A program made the position numbers and the translations under genes. A stretch of DNA of 64,000 bases from Domibacillus aminovorans (lineage in GTDB: Bacteria; Bacillota; Bacilli; Bacillales; Domibacillaceae), in the NCBI RefSeq assembly GCF_001643235.1, contig NZ_LQWY01000003.1:40244-104243 (forward strand), read 5' to 3'. Shown here one piece after another: positions 55,705 to 63,938 of the stretch (position 1 is the first letter of the stretch; every line of letters starts with the position of its first letter). The notes under the pieces are model-generated. The model saw only the letters and a list, made by a program, of their open reading frames with translations. It was not told where the DNA came from and ran no database searches.

Positions 55705-55720
55705 CATCATGATCATGATG
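55705..55720. repeat. 16-bp perfect palindrome in the permease leader
   Basis: CATCATGATCATGATG reads identically on both strands. It may be an operator for a dimeric regulator, or could form a short hairpin in RNA. Confidence 0.55.
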
Positions 55721-55806
55721 GATAATGAAAAGCCTAGTCAACATGGGAATTAAGGCTTGAGAGAGTAATCATGTTATTCATGTGATAACGACTGGAGGAA
55801 GAAAGT

Positions 55807-57198
55807 ATGCAAAAGAATGCTTCAGGAAAAGGGTTACAGCGTGGTTTAGAGGAAAGACATGTTACACTTATGTCTTTAGGAGCAGCGATTGGGGTTGGCC
55901 TATTTCTTGGTTCAGCATCTGCCATTAAGTTAGCAGGACCTGGTATTTTGTTGGCGTATGTATTTAGTGGTATGATCATGTTTTTTATCATGAGAGCACT
56001 TGGAGAGATGGCAATTCAAAAACCTGTGGCTGGCTCGTTTAGTCAATATGCACGTGACTATTTGGGACCGCTTGCAGGCTATATAACAGGATGGAATTAT
56101 TGGTTTTTATGGGTTGTTACGTGTATGGCCGAGATTACAGCGGTGGGAATTTACATGGAGTTCTGGTTCCCGGATACCCCGCGCTGGATTTGGGCGTTAG
56201 CAGCATTATTGATTATGGCAGCAGTTAACTTCCTTGCTGTAAAGGCGTATGGGGAAATAGAGTTTTGGTTTGCTTTAATTAAAATTGCAGCTATTATCTT
56301 TATGATTGCTATAGGTGTCGGCATGATTGTGTTCGGGATTGGTAACGATGGAATCGCAACGGGTATCAGCAATCTTTGGAAACACGGAGGATTTTTTCCA
56401 AATGGTATTACCGGGGTATTAATGTCGTTACAAATGGTTATGTTTGCTTACTTGGGAATTGAGATGATTGGTGTTACAGCAGGAGAAGTGAAAAATCCTG
56501 AAAAAACGTTATCAAGAGCAATCGATACAGTTTTTTGGCGAATTCTTATCTTCTACGTAGGTGCCTTATTTGTTATTCTGTCCATCTATCCTTGGACAGA
56601 AATTGGTACACAAGGAAGTCCGTTTGTTTTAACTTTTGAAAAAATCGGTATCCCTGCAGCAGCAGGAATCATTAACTTTGTTGTTTTAACGGCAGCTCTT
56701 TCTTCTTGTAACGGCGGTATCTTCAGTACAGCACGTATGTTGTTTAACTTAGCTGAAAATGGAGAAGCACCAAAGGCATACAATAAATTGAACAAAAACG
56801 GCGTACCTAATTTGGCGGTTTTAGCGACTGCAGGAGCTTTATTAATCGGGGTAGTATTAAACTACCTAGTACCTGCTCAAGTATTTACATGGGTAACAAG
56901 TATTTCGACTTTTGGTGCGATTTGGACATGGTGCATGATTTTATTATCTCAAATTCGTTACCGTAAAGGCTTAACTCTAGAACAAAAACAAGGTTTAAAA
57001 TATAAAATGCCTTTATATCCATTTACTTCCTATTTGTCATTAACTTTCTTAATCGGAGTAGTTGGTTTAATGGCTTATTTCCCGGATACAAGAATCGCTT
57101 TAATAGTAGGACCTGTATGGTTAATTATTCTAGTGGCATTCTATTATGGGAAAGGATTCCATAAAAAAAATAAAGCACAAAATGAAGATCATAAATAA
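55807..57198 (+). CDS. alanine-type amino-acid permease (AlaP/YtnA-like)
   Basis: 463 residues with 12 membrane segments. LQRGLEERHVTLMSLGAAIG, then VGLFLGSASAIKLAGPGIL, and ITAVGIYMEFWFPDTPRWIW follow the alanine permease subgroup of the AAT family as I recall it (B. subtilis AlaP/YtnA). It imports alanine, which ald next door can degrade. The ATG has GGAGGAA upstream. A long leader with a cre site precedes it. This is one of two AAT permeases in the window; the other is at 20408. Confidence 0.88.
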   Translation: MQKNASGKGLQRGLEERHVTLMSLGAAIGVGLFLGSASAIKLAGPGILLAYVFSGMIMFFIMRALGEMAIQKPVAGSFSQYARDYLGPLAGYITGWNYWFLWVVTCMAEITAVGIYMEFWFPDTPRWIWALAALLIMAAVNFLAVKAYGEIEFWFALIKIAAIIFMIAIGVGMIVFGIGNDGIATGISNLWKHGGFFPNGITGVLMSLQMVMFAYLGIEMIGVTAGEVKNPEKTLSRAIDTVFWRILIFYVGALFVILSIYPWTEIGTQGSPFVLTFEKIGIPAAAGIINFVVLTAALSSCNGGIFSTARMLFNLAENGEAPKAYNKLNKNGVPNLAVLATAGALLIGVVLNYLVPAQVFTWVTSISTFGAIWTWCMILLSQIRYRKGLTLEQKQGLKYKMPLYPFTSYLSLTFLIGVVGLMAYFPDTRIALIVGPVWLIILVAFYYGKGFHKKNKAQNEDHK

Positions 57199-57313
57199 GT
57201 TAGCCAATTAACCAAGTTATGATTCTAAGCCTCTTAGAAAATGGATTGGAAACCTTTTAAGGATAACCAATCAAATCTAAGAGACTTTTTATCACCATTG
57301 TGGATGAAGAAAA

Positions 57314-57348
57314 CAAAAAGGGGACTTCAAACAGAGTCCCCTTTTTAT
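57314..57348 (+). terminator. terminator downstream of the alanine permease
   Basis: AAAAAGGGGACT and AGTCCCCTTTTT arms, 12 bp, after a second weaker stem. Confidence 0.88.
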
Positions 57349-57449
57349 CTTTAGGTTACTTTCGTTGCTGCCACCACTATTGAATATAAACGATTGTCCT
57401 TTAAAAAAGTTGTCTGATTTAGTGCTGACAATCCAAATTTAATAAAAAG

Positions 57450-57476
57450 ATACAAGGAGATACAAGGAGATACAAG
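57450..57476 (+). repeat. 10-bp tandem repeat carrying two ribosome binding sites
   Basis: GATACAAGGA occurs twice with a third partial copy (GATACAAG), putting AAGGAG at 57454-57459 and 57464-57469 before the ATG at 57478. Confidence 0.7.
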
Positions 57477-57477
57477 T

Positions 57478-57942
57478 ATGTATATTTGGAACATAAAAGA
57501 GTTAGCACAGGCACTAAAAGAAAGGCGTATTGCCGAACAGTCGAAAAGAACGTATTTTATTGTAGGGATTGCTTTGCTGGCAATAGGAGTGCTAACGTAT
57601 CCGTTTCTGCTGGTAACCGAAAGGGCCAACACACTGGACATAATAGACATGATGATTTATAGAATGCTCAATCTTATCGGGCTATGCGCTGCGTACATGA
57701 TCAATCAGAGTGGGGACCGCCAAGACTTTTGGCTCCGCTGCTTTAGTTTATTTATTCCGCTGACACTTCGGGTTATTCTCATTGTGTTTGTACTGAAGCT
57801 TGTCGGTTACGCGATACCTCCATCCATTTTCCCGCCTCTCCTTAGCGATGAAACAAACTGGTTCGACCTTTTCGTTTCCATCGGGACGGATCTTTATTTC
57901 ATAGGGATGATGGTAAAGTATTTTAAAGTAATCAATAGGTAA
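57478..57942 (+). CDS. membrane protein of unknown function, 154 residues
   Basis: Four hydrophobic segments (TYFIVGIALLAIGVLTYPFLL, MLNLIGLCAAYMI, FIPLTLRVILIVFVLKLVG and LFVSIGTDLYFIGMMV) with a charged N-terminus and the motif QSGDRQDFWLRCF between the second and third. No family is recognised. The start has two tandem ribosome binding sites. A terminator follows. Confidence 0.6.
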   Translation: MYIWNIKELAQALKERRIAEQSKRTYFIVGIALLAIGVLTYPFLLVTERANTLDIIDMMIYRMLNLIGLCAAYMINQSGDRQDFWLRCFSLFIPLTLRVILIVFVLKLVGYAIPPSIFPPLLSDETNWFDLFVSIGTDLYFIGMMVKYFKVINR

Positions 57943-57965
57943 AATAATAGTTATATAAGAATTAG

Positions 57966-58003
57966 GAAAGCTCAGGTGATCATAGATTGCTTGGGCTTTT
58001 TAT
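57966..58003 (+). terminator. terminator
   Basis: AAGCTCA and TGGGCTT arms (with one G-U pair) around a 16-base loop, then TTTTTAT. Confidence 0.55.
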
Positions 58004-58398
58004 ATAGGCTCTGTTAAAGAACGTTATTGATTTTCTTGTTCCATTCCCATGTAAGAACGGGTTTCCTTACATAATCTATGGAGCAGGGTTTGTTCAATAA
58101 AACAAGATGCGTCCATCACGATAATAATGCCCTGCCTATAATAGTAAATATATCCATTTATACATAATATAACTATCATTCCTTATGTCTCATAAAACTT
58201 GTCTTAAAATGATTATCGTTGTAAATCCGCATTTTCCTGACGCTACTCCTTAAAGAAAGAAAGGTTAAATATGAGCATTGACAGACAAAAACAGATTTGG
58301 ATTTTTTATATGATTCATATGGTATAATATGTTATATCATTAGTGGTAAATAATGCACTTTTTATTAATTACTAAAATAAATAGAGGGGCAGGATATC
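58004..58398. other. gap with a possible coding remnant
   Basis: The reverse strand over about 58020-58140 reads VMDASCFIEQTLLHRLCKET and YMGMEQENQ with a stop, flanked by GGCTCTGTTAAAGAACG, a sequence that resembles ends of some insertion sequences. Nothing further recognised. Confidence 0.25.
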
Positions 58399-58689
58399 AT
58401 GCGTATTATTAAGAAAAAATTAGACATTCAAGACTTTATTGAAAAGTTTGAATTAATAGCTTCATATGATGATGTTGGACAAAAGCATTACCTTGTGATT
58501 GAAGATAGAGAACGAGGAGGGGATTGGACACTGATGAAATATTCAGACAGCCAATGGTCCCTTCATGGCAAAGGCCTGAATTATTGTGATCATGATGAAC
58601 AAAGTTTAGTTGGTAATGATTTTGTTGATTTTATTTGGAAAAATCGGAGCTTGTTTAATCGGAAAATTAAAGAAGCCGTATTAAGATAA
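58399..58689 (+). CDS. hypothetical protein, 96 residues
   Basis: ATG after GAGGGGCAGGATATC. Soluble; contains FELIASYDDVGQKHYLVIED and WTLMKYSDSQWSLHG, a beta-rich start, with a basic C-terminal tail. No family recognised. Its last bases overlap the regulator remnant on the other strand. Confidence 0.5.
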   Translation: MRIIKKKLDIQDFIEKFELIASYDDVGQKHYLVIEDRERGGDWTLMKYSDSQWSLHGKGLNYCDHDEQSLVGNDFVDFIWKNRSLFNRKIKEAVLR

Positions 58690-58815
58690 TGGTTGCTATG
58701 ACAGGATCTACACCATCTTCTTCAATCTGTTTTTGCCAAAGCTCATAATGTACCTGAAAAGGTGCTAACAGCTTGAGATCCGAAGCCATAGCAGCTAACA
58801 ATCCAGAAGCCATTA
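58687..58815 (-). pseudogene. TetR-family regulator, C-terminal fragment
   Basis: Reverse strand reads SGLLAAMASDLKLLAPFQVH and YELWQKQIEEDGVDPVIATI, the ligand-domain end of a TetR protein (LAALAxDPxLLxP...WQ...DGxDPxxAT). No N-terminal helix-turn-helix is present. Inactive. Confidence 0.5.
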
Positions 58816-58832
58816 TTGAAGGGATGATAATT

Positions 58833-59168
58833 ATGTTTGTTTCAGTTACTAGGTTGCATCTAAAAGAAAAGCGTAAGTTACCTGTCTTTATTTGGCATAC
58901 AGGCAAATCATTTAGTCAATCAAGAAAAGCAGAAGGTCTTTTGTATTCTTCATTTGATAAAGAAGGATGGGATACATACTGGACACTAACTGTATGGGAA
59001 AACAAAAATAGTATGAAAGAGTACCGAAACAAAGGGAATCATTTAAAAGCAATGAAAGTATCTAGAAATATTGCTGACGAATTAGAATCAATCAATTGGG
59101 AAGCCGATAATAAACCTTCTTGGGATGAATGTAAGGAGCGTTTACATAATAAGTTTGGAAGAAAATAA
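58833..59168 (+). CDS. hypothetical protein, DUF3291/monooxygenase-like
   Basis: 111 residues from an ATG after GAAGGGATGATAATT. FVSVTRLHLKEKRKLPVFIW, then GLLYSSFDKEGWDTYWTLTV and EYRNKGNHLKAMK, follow the pattern of ABM/DUF3291 ferredoxin-like proteins that often sit with xenobiotic genes. Soluble. Function unknown. Its neighbours are fragments, and it may itself be the last functional gene of a small cluster. Confidence 0.5.
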   Translation: MFVSVTRLHLKEKRKLPVFIWHTGKSFSQSRKAEGLLYSSFDKEGWDTYWTLTVWENKNSMKEYRNKGNHLKAMKVSRNIADELESINWEADNKPSWDECKERLHNKFGRK

Positions 59169-59236
59169 AATTAAGTTAAACTAGTTTTCTTCTTCAAGTA
59201 ACGGGTACAAGATTTGAAGATCAGGTGCAAGCGATT

Positions 59237-59374
59237 GCTAATCGGCGAATCTACAAGCTAAGGCATCAGCCGTTTCAAGATCTAGATGATTGGCTGGAAT
59301 CTTTCCAGTGTGTCTGGAATGAAAGATTCGATCGTTTGGATGATTATTTGCGTAAGTTGCAAGGGAAAGACTGA
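59237..59374 (+). pseudogene. ArsR-family regulator, C-terminal fragment
   Basis: A frame ending in TGA at 59372-59374 reads ANRRIYKLRHQPFQDLDDWL then ESFQCVWNERFDRLDDYLRK. This is the end of an ArsR regulator of the type that pairs with an AHSA1 gene (RIYxLxxxPLxxxDxWL...WxxRLDxLxxYL). The helix-turn-helix is missing. Confidence 0.6.
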
Positions 59375-59448
59375 CATTACGACGGAAAGAATTACTATGG
59401 AAAAGAGTGACCAGCTTAGTACAAAAATTTCTGGTAGGAGGAATTGAA

Positions 59449-59769
59449 ATGTCCGAAAACAAAATAACAAACAGTATGACGACGAACATAGAAGGGCAAG
59501 TTCTTGTCATGGAGCGGATCTTCAACGCGCCGCGAGGTCTTGTATTTAAGGCATTTTCGGAACCAGAGCGCTTGGCAAGCTGGTGGGGACCGAGAGGATG
59601 GCAAACAGAAAATCGCAAATTTGAGTTTAAGCCTAATGGCGTATGGCATTATTGTATGCGGTGCATAGATGAGAATCAGGGAGAATTTTATGGTCAAGAA
59701 TCTTGGGGTAAAGCTGTCTATCATGAAATTATTGTTCCTGAGAAGATTGTCTACACGGATACGTTATAA
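59449..59769 (+). pseudogene. AHSA1/SRPBCC protein, C-terminally truncated
   Basis: 106 residues from an ATG with AGGAGGAATTGAA. VMERIFNAPRGLVFKAFSEP, then RLASWWGPRGWQTENRKFEF and GQESWGKAVYHEIIVPEKIV match the SRPBCC fold with the typical WWGP motif. The protein stops at YTDTL; a full member has about 150 residues. The 5' part may still be expressed. It follows the ArsR fragment. Confidence 0.75.
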
Positions 59770-59809
59770 AAGGATAAAAAGCGAATGAAGATAGAGGATG
59801 TTGTTGTAA

Positions 59810-61411
59810 ATGTGGAAAGTATCGCTTCAAAAAAAGATTCTGGGGTTGGTATTATCATTAAGCTTATTTCTGATCCTCCTATTAACGGCTTATTTTACCT
59901 ATATGGAAGGAAAGCAAATAGCAGAGGATAGGGGCCGCTTGGCTTTGGAGTTATCAAAAACCATAGCTTTTATACCTACAATTGTCGACGCATTTAAATC
60001 GGAAGATCCATCTGATACCATCCAACCGATAGTTGAAAAAATTCGCCAAGAAACAGGTGCTGAATTCATCGTCGTGGGGAATGCAGAGGGAATTCGCTAT
60101 TCCCATCCCTTGGTATCAGAGATAGGAAAGCCTATGATTGGCGGAGACAACGAACGGGCTATTCAAAATGGTGAATCTTATATTTCCGAAGCTCGTGGTT
60201 CTCTTGGACTTTCCATGCGGGGAAAGTCACCGGTATTTGATAAGAATGGAAACATCATTGGCGTTGTTTCGGTTGGATTTTTAGTAGAAGATGTTCGTCA
60301 ACAAATCTTTAAAGATTTATCTAGAGAGATTGTCGTATCATTCATAGCTCTTGTCATATCCGTCATTGGCAGTTATATGCTTGCACGCAGTATACGTAAG
60401 GATACATTAGGGTTAGAACCTTTTGAAATTTCCCGTTTATATAAAGAAAAAAACGCTGTGCTTCACTCAGTGAAAGAGGGAATCTTAGCGATTGACCAAA
60501 ATGGGGTTATTACGTCTATGAATCAGCCGGCAAAAAAACTGCTGAATATAAAAGGGTCTGTTCGCGATTTGAAAGTTGATAATCTCTTTCCTCCTGCTTA
60601 TTTGTACGAAGTGTTGAAATCAGGAAGGCCGCAAATAGATAAAGAAATGCTGTGGAGGCATAAAAAAATTATTATAAATTGCACACCGATCTTTGACGAT
60701 GAAGGGGTGAGCGGTGTAGTCGCTTCATTTCGTGATAAAACAGAAATTGAGCAGATGGTAAACACATTATCAGAAGTAAAAGTGTATTCTGAGGATTTAA
60801 GAGCACAAACCCATGAATTTACTAATAAATTATACGTGCTATCCGGTTTACTCCAATTAGGGAAATATGACGAGGCTATAAATATGATACAAAGCGAGAC
60901 ATCTGAACTGCAATCTCTAAACCGAATTGTCTTTGAACAGATAAAAGATACCAAGGTTCAAGCTATTTTACTTGGGAAGTTAGGAAAAGCCTCAGAAAAG
61001 AAGGTTACCTTTGAAATAGATATGCAAAGCTACTTAGAGACACTGCCGAGTCATATAAAGTTGTCCGAGCTTACCTTAATCCTTAGTAATATTATTGATA
61101 ATGCATTTGAAGCTGTTTCTGGTATTGAGGAACCACTCGTAAACTTTTTCGCAACTGATATCGGAGAGGATATTATATTTGAAGTGAGTGACAATGGAAA
61201 GGGAATAAAACCAGAAAATATTTCTCTCCTTTTTGAACGGGGCTTTACTTCAAAAATAGGAAAAATTCCAAGTGGCTATGGACTTTCAAACACTGACCAT
61301 GCAGTAAAAGAGCTAGGCGGTATCATTGAGGTGCACAGCGGGGCAGAAAACACCGTCTTTACAGTGTATCTTCCGAAAAGACAGAGAGGGAGAGAGGAAT
61401 GGTTAAAATAA
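59810..61411 (+). CDS. citS: citrate/C4-dicarboxylate sensor histidine kinase (CitA/DcuS family)
   Basis: 533 residues. TM1 (about 10-30) is followed by an extracellular PAS-like Cache domain with the binding motif RYSHPLVSEIGKPM (96-109), TM2 (about 174-195), a cytosolic PAS domain (NAVLHSVKEGILAIDQNG) and a HisKA-like DcuS box with His335 in RAQTHEFTNKLYVLSGLLQL. The ATPase part ends with SDNGKGI and GYGLSNTDHAV. It responds to citrate or C4 acids. The ATG overlaps a GGTTTTT-type leader. citT overlaps its end by 13 bases. Confidence 0.9.
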   Translation: MWKVSLQKKILGLVLSLSLFLILLLTAYFTYMEGKQIAEDRGRLALELSKTIAFIPTIVDAFKSEDPSDTIQPIVEKIRQETGAEFIVVGNAEGIRYSHPLVSEIGKPMIGGDNERAIQNGESYISEARGSLGLSMRGKSPVFDKNGNIIGVVSVGFLVEDVRQQIFKDLSREIVVSFIALVISVIGSYMLARSIRKDTLGLEPFEISRLYKEKNAVLHSVKEGILAIDQNGVITSMNQPAKKLLNIKGSVRDLKVDNLFPPAYLYEVLKSGRPQIDKEMLWRHKKIIINCTPIFDDEGVSGVVASFRDKTEIEQMVNTLSEVKVYSEDLRAQTHEFTNKLYVLSGLLQLGKYDEAINMIQSETSELQSLNRIVFEQIKDTKVQAILLGKLGKASEKKVTFEIDMQSYLETLPSHIKLSELTLILSNIIDNAFEAVSGIEEPLVNFFATDIGEDIIFEVSDNGKGIKPENISLLFERGFTSKIGKIPSGYGLSNTDHAVKELGGIIEVHSGAENTVFTVYLPKRQRGREEWLK

Positions 61412-62082
61412 GAGCGGCCATTGCGGAAGATGATTTTCGCGTAGCAGACATTCATGAGAAGTTTCTGAATAGGTTTGAAGAAATAGAAGTAATTGGTAAA
61501 GCGTTAAATGCAAAACAGACTATTGAAATTTTGGATCAACAGAAACCTGATTTGCTTCTTCTTGACGTGTATATGCCAGACCAGCTTGGTTCCGATCTGC
61601 TTCCGGTCATTCGTCAAAAATACAAGCAAGTAGATATATTAATGATCACCGCAGCAACCGATAAGGAGATACTTGAAAAGGCACTTCACTATGGTGTGGA
61701 ATATTTTTTAATAAAACCGGTAAAAATGGAGCGTTTCTATCAAATTATTGAGGAGTATCTCAATAAGTATCAGCTTTTGCAATCTAAACGAGAAATAGAT
61801 CAAGATTTTGTTGATCTTATCTTTAATAAATCCTCCACGTCCACAACTGAACAGGAGACTTCGTTACCAAAAGGAATCGATGAAATCACATTATCGAAAG
61901 TAAGGACAGTCCTTGAAATAAGTAACAAAGGCTTATCAGCTGAACAAGTGGGCGTTCAAATTGGCGCTTCAAGGACAACGGCCAGGCGTTATCTCGAATA
62001 TTTGATATCTGCTCGGGAATGTAAAGCTGAAGTGGTATATGGTGCAGTAGGGAGACCAGAGCGTAAATATTATAAAATTTGA
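61399..62082 (+). CDS. citT: response regulator of the CitB/DcuR family
   Basis: 227 residues. Receiver Asp56 in LLLLDVYMPDQLGSDLL with the acidic pair EDD at 10-12 and the Lys in YFLIKPVKM. The output domain is the CitT/DctR type with the HTH in LSAEQVGVQIGASRTTARRY and EVVYGAVGRPERKYYKI near the end. It binds upstream of the citrate transporter gene. ATG after GGGAGAGAGGA, overlapping citS, so translation is coupled. Confidence 0.92.
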   Translation: MVKIRAAIAEDDFRVADIHEKFLNRFEEIEVIGKALNAKQTIEILDQQKPDLLLLDVYMPDQLGSDLLPVIRQKYKQVDILMITAATDKEILEKALHYGVEYFLIKPVKMERFYQIIEEYLNKYQLLQSKREIDQDFVDLIFNKSSTSTTEQETSLPKGIDEITLSKVRTVLEISNKGLSAEQVGVQIGASRTTARRYLEYLISARECKAEVVYGAVGRPERKYYKI

Positions 62083-62103
62083 TGGAAATATCCTTTTAAA
62101 GAA

Positions 62104-62150
62104 GGGAAAGATCGGAATGTTATCAATAACATTCCGATCTTTCTTTTTAT
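62104..62150 (+). terminator. terminator after citT
   Basis: AAAGATCGGAATGTTA and its complement form a 15-16 bp stem with a two- to four-base loop, then TCTTTTTAT. Confidence 0.92.
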
Positions 62151-62322
62151 AAGAGATAGTTTATCAATTTACAAGAAGCTTTCATGGGCGTTTCTACTTT
62201 CTATGTGTTGCACTTAATACTACAACCCGTCAAGAAAAAATGTTTCCGGTATTATCAGGTGTCAAAAAGCTCCTGTGAACAAAATGAACAAAATCTTCAA
62301 AAAAAGTTTAAAACACATTAAA

Positions 62323-62338
62323 TTGAAAACGCTTACAA
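62323..62338 (+). promoter_or_regulatory. cre site (CcpA) before citM
   Basis: TTGAAAACGCTTACAA matches the catabolite-responsive element well (TGAAAACGCTTACA at 62324-62337). citM is catabolite repressed in B. subtilis. No convincing -10/-35 pair was identified. Confidence 0.8.
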
Positions 62339-62390
62339 ATTAAGTTGCATAGTTTAAAATTTATTTAATTAGAATTGAGGGGTGAAGGAT

Positions 62391-63686
62391 ATGCTTGCTT
62401 TATTAGGGTTTTTAATGATACTCGTATTTATGATTTTAATTATGACAGGACGACTTTCAGCTATGATTGCTCTCATTATCGTACCCGTCGTATTTGCTCT
62501 TTTGGGCGGATTTGGCAGGGAAATGGGTCCAATGGCATTAGAGGGGATTAAAAGTGTAGCTCCAACAGGAATCATGATTTTATTTGCGATTCTTTTCTTC
62601 GGTATTTTGATTGACGCAGGAGTATTTGATCCCATTATCAATACGATTCTTAAGCTAGTAAAAGGAGATCCTGTAAAAATTGCTATCGGTACGGCTGTTT
62701 TAGCCCTTATTATTTCATTAGATGGAGATGGTACCACCACATACATGATCACCATTTCTGCCATGCTTCCCCTTTATAAAAGGATCAGAATGAAATCGCT
62801 TACATTAGCAGGGATTGCTGTTTCGGCATCAGGGGTAATGAACCTCCTTCCATGGGGGGGACCGACAGCAAGGGTGATGACTGCTTTGAATCTTGAAATG
62901 TCAGACGTATTTACGCCTGTTATTCCTTCCATGATTGGTGGTGTCCTATTTGTTCTATTCATGGCTTATTTTCTCGGCAGAAAAGAAAGAAAGAGGATTG
63001 GTGTGATCGAACTTGATTATGGTGTGGTGGCTCAAGAGGTGGCGGCTACAACCGAGGATATGCATCTTAAACGCCCGAAATTGATCGTCTTTAACTATGC
63101 ATTAACAATAATCCTTTTAGTAGCTTTAATCATGGAATTACTGCCAACAACTGTATTGTTTATGTTAGGCTTTGCGATTGTCATTACTATAAATTATCCG
63201 AAAATGAGTGATCAAAAAGAACGTGTGGCCAATTACGCCGATAATGCTCTATCTGTTGTTTCAATGGTTTTCGCTGCTGGAATTTTCACTGGCATTCTTT
63301 CAGGAACTGAAATGGTGGATGCCATGGCAAACTCGATGATCAAGCATATTCCAGATGCAATGGGATCCCATTTTGCTGTAATCACAGCAGTAATTAGTGC
63401 ACCGTTTACTTTCTTTATGTCTAATGACGCTTTTTACTATGGCGTTTTGCCATTACTTGCAAAAGCAGGAGCTGCATATGGAATTGATCCTGCTATGATT
63501 GGAAGAGCTTCTCTTTTCGGTTTACCAGTTCATCTATTAAGTCCTCTTGTTCCGTCCACCTATCTTTTGGTCGGGATGGTAGGAGAAGACTTTGGTAAAC
63601 TACAGCGCGCTTTCTTAAAGTGGGCATGCGGATCGACAGCAGTACTAATTCTTGTTGCTCTCGTTTTAGGTATTATCCCATTGTAA
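62391..63686 (+). CDS. citM: CitMHS-family metal-citrate transporter
   Basis: 431 residues with about 12 membrane segments. SLDGDGTTTYMITISAMLPL and GVMNLLPWGGPTARVMTALN, then FTFFMSNDAFYYGVLPLLAK with PSTYLLVGMVGEDFGKLQ, are the signature of the citrate-Mg2+/Ca2+:H+ symporters CitM and CitH. ATG after GAGGGGTGAAGG; an in-frame GTG three codons earlier sits on the ribosome binding site. Placed after citST and a cre box, it is probably induced by citrate and repressed by glucose. Confidence 0.93.
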   Translation: MLALLGFLMILVFMILIMTGRLSAMIALIIVPVVFALLGGFGREMGPMALEGIKSVAPTGIMILFAILFFGILIDAGVFDPIINTILKLVKGDPVKIAIGTAVLALIISLDGDGTTTYMITISAMLPLYKRIRMKSLTLAGIAVSASGVMNLLPWGGPTARVMTALNLEMSDVFTPVIPSMIGGVLFVLFMAYFLGRKERKRIGVIELDYGVVAQEVAATTEDMHLKRPKLIVFNYALTIILLVALIMELLPTTVLFMLGFAIVITINYPKMSDQKERVANYADNALSVVSMVFAAGIFTGILSGTEMVDAMANSMIKHIPDAMGSHFAVITAVISAPFTFFMSNDAFYYGVLPLLAKAGAAYGIDPAMIGRASLFGLPVHLLSPLVPSTYLLVGMVGEDFGKLQRAFLKWACGSTAVLILVALVLGIIPL

Positions 63687-63711
63687 TATAGTTAATGATT
63701 ATTACAAGGCA

Positions 63712-63888
63712 GTGGCATGTATATGTAGGTACGACTATTCAAGCGATTTTGACACGAAGGATATCGATGAAGAGACTGTTTCCTCTCTTCAAGTCGCTTA
63801 AAAGGTAGTTGTTACGTTTGATATATACGAGCATTCTGCTTCATTGTATGCACATGCTACTGAAATAAAAATTGTAGAGGAGCAGTAA
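63712..63888 (+). pseudogene. unidentified frame with one internal stop
   Basis: GTG at 63712 opens a frame reading YDYSSDFDTKDIDEETVSSL then QVA, TAA, and continues in frame KVVVTFDIYEHSASLYAHAT to TAA 63886-63888. The composition is protein-like, so a single nonsense change in a small gene is likely. Family not recognised. Confidence 0.3.
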
Positions 63889-63893
63889 TAAAA

Positions 63894-63938
63894 TTAAAAA
63901 CCCTGAATGATTCAACATATTATTCAGGGTTTTTTGTT
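63894..63938 (+). terminator. terminator near the window end
   Basis: AAAAACCCTGAAT and ATTCAGGGTTTTTT arms form a 13-bp stem; it could end citM or the frame at 63712. Beyond it to 64000 nothing is seen. Confidence 0.88.

Noticed and set aside
59238..59618. 126-codon minus-strand frame across the ArsR and AHSA1 region
   Set aside because: The plus strand reads clear ArsR and SRPBCC motifs; the minus frame has none.
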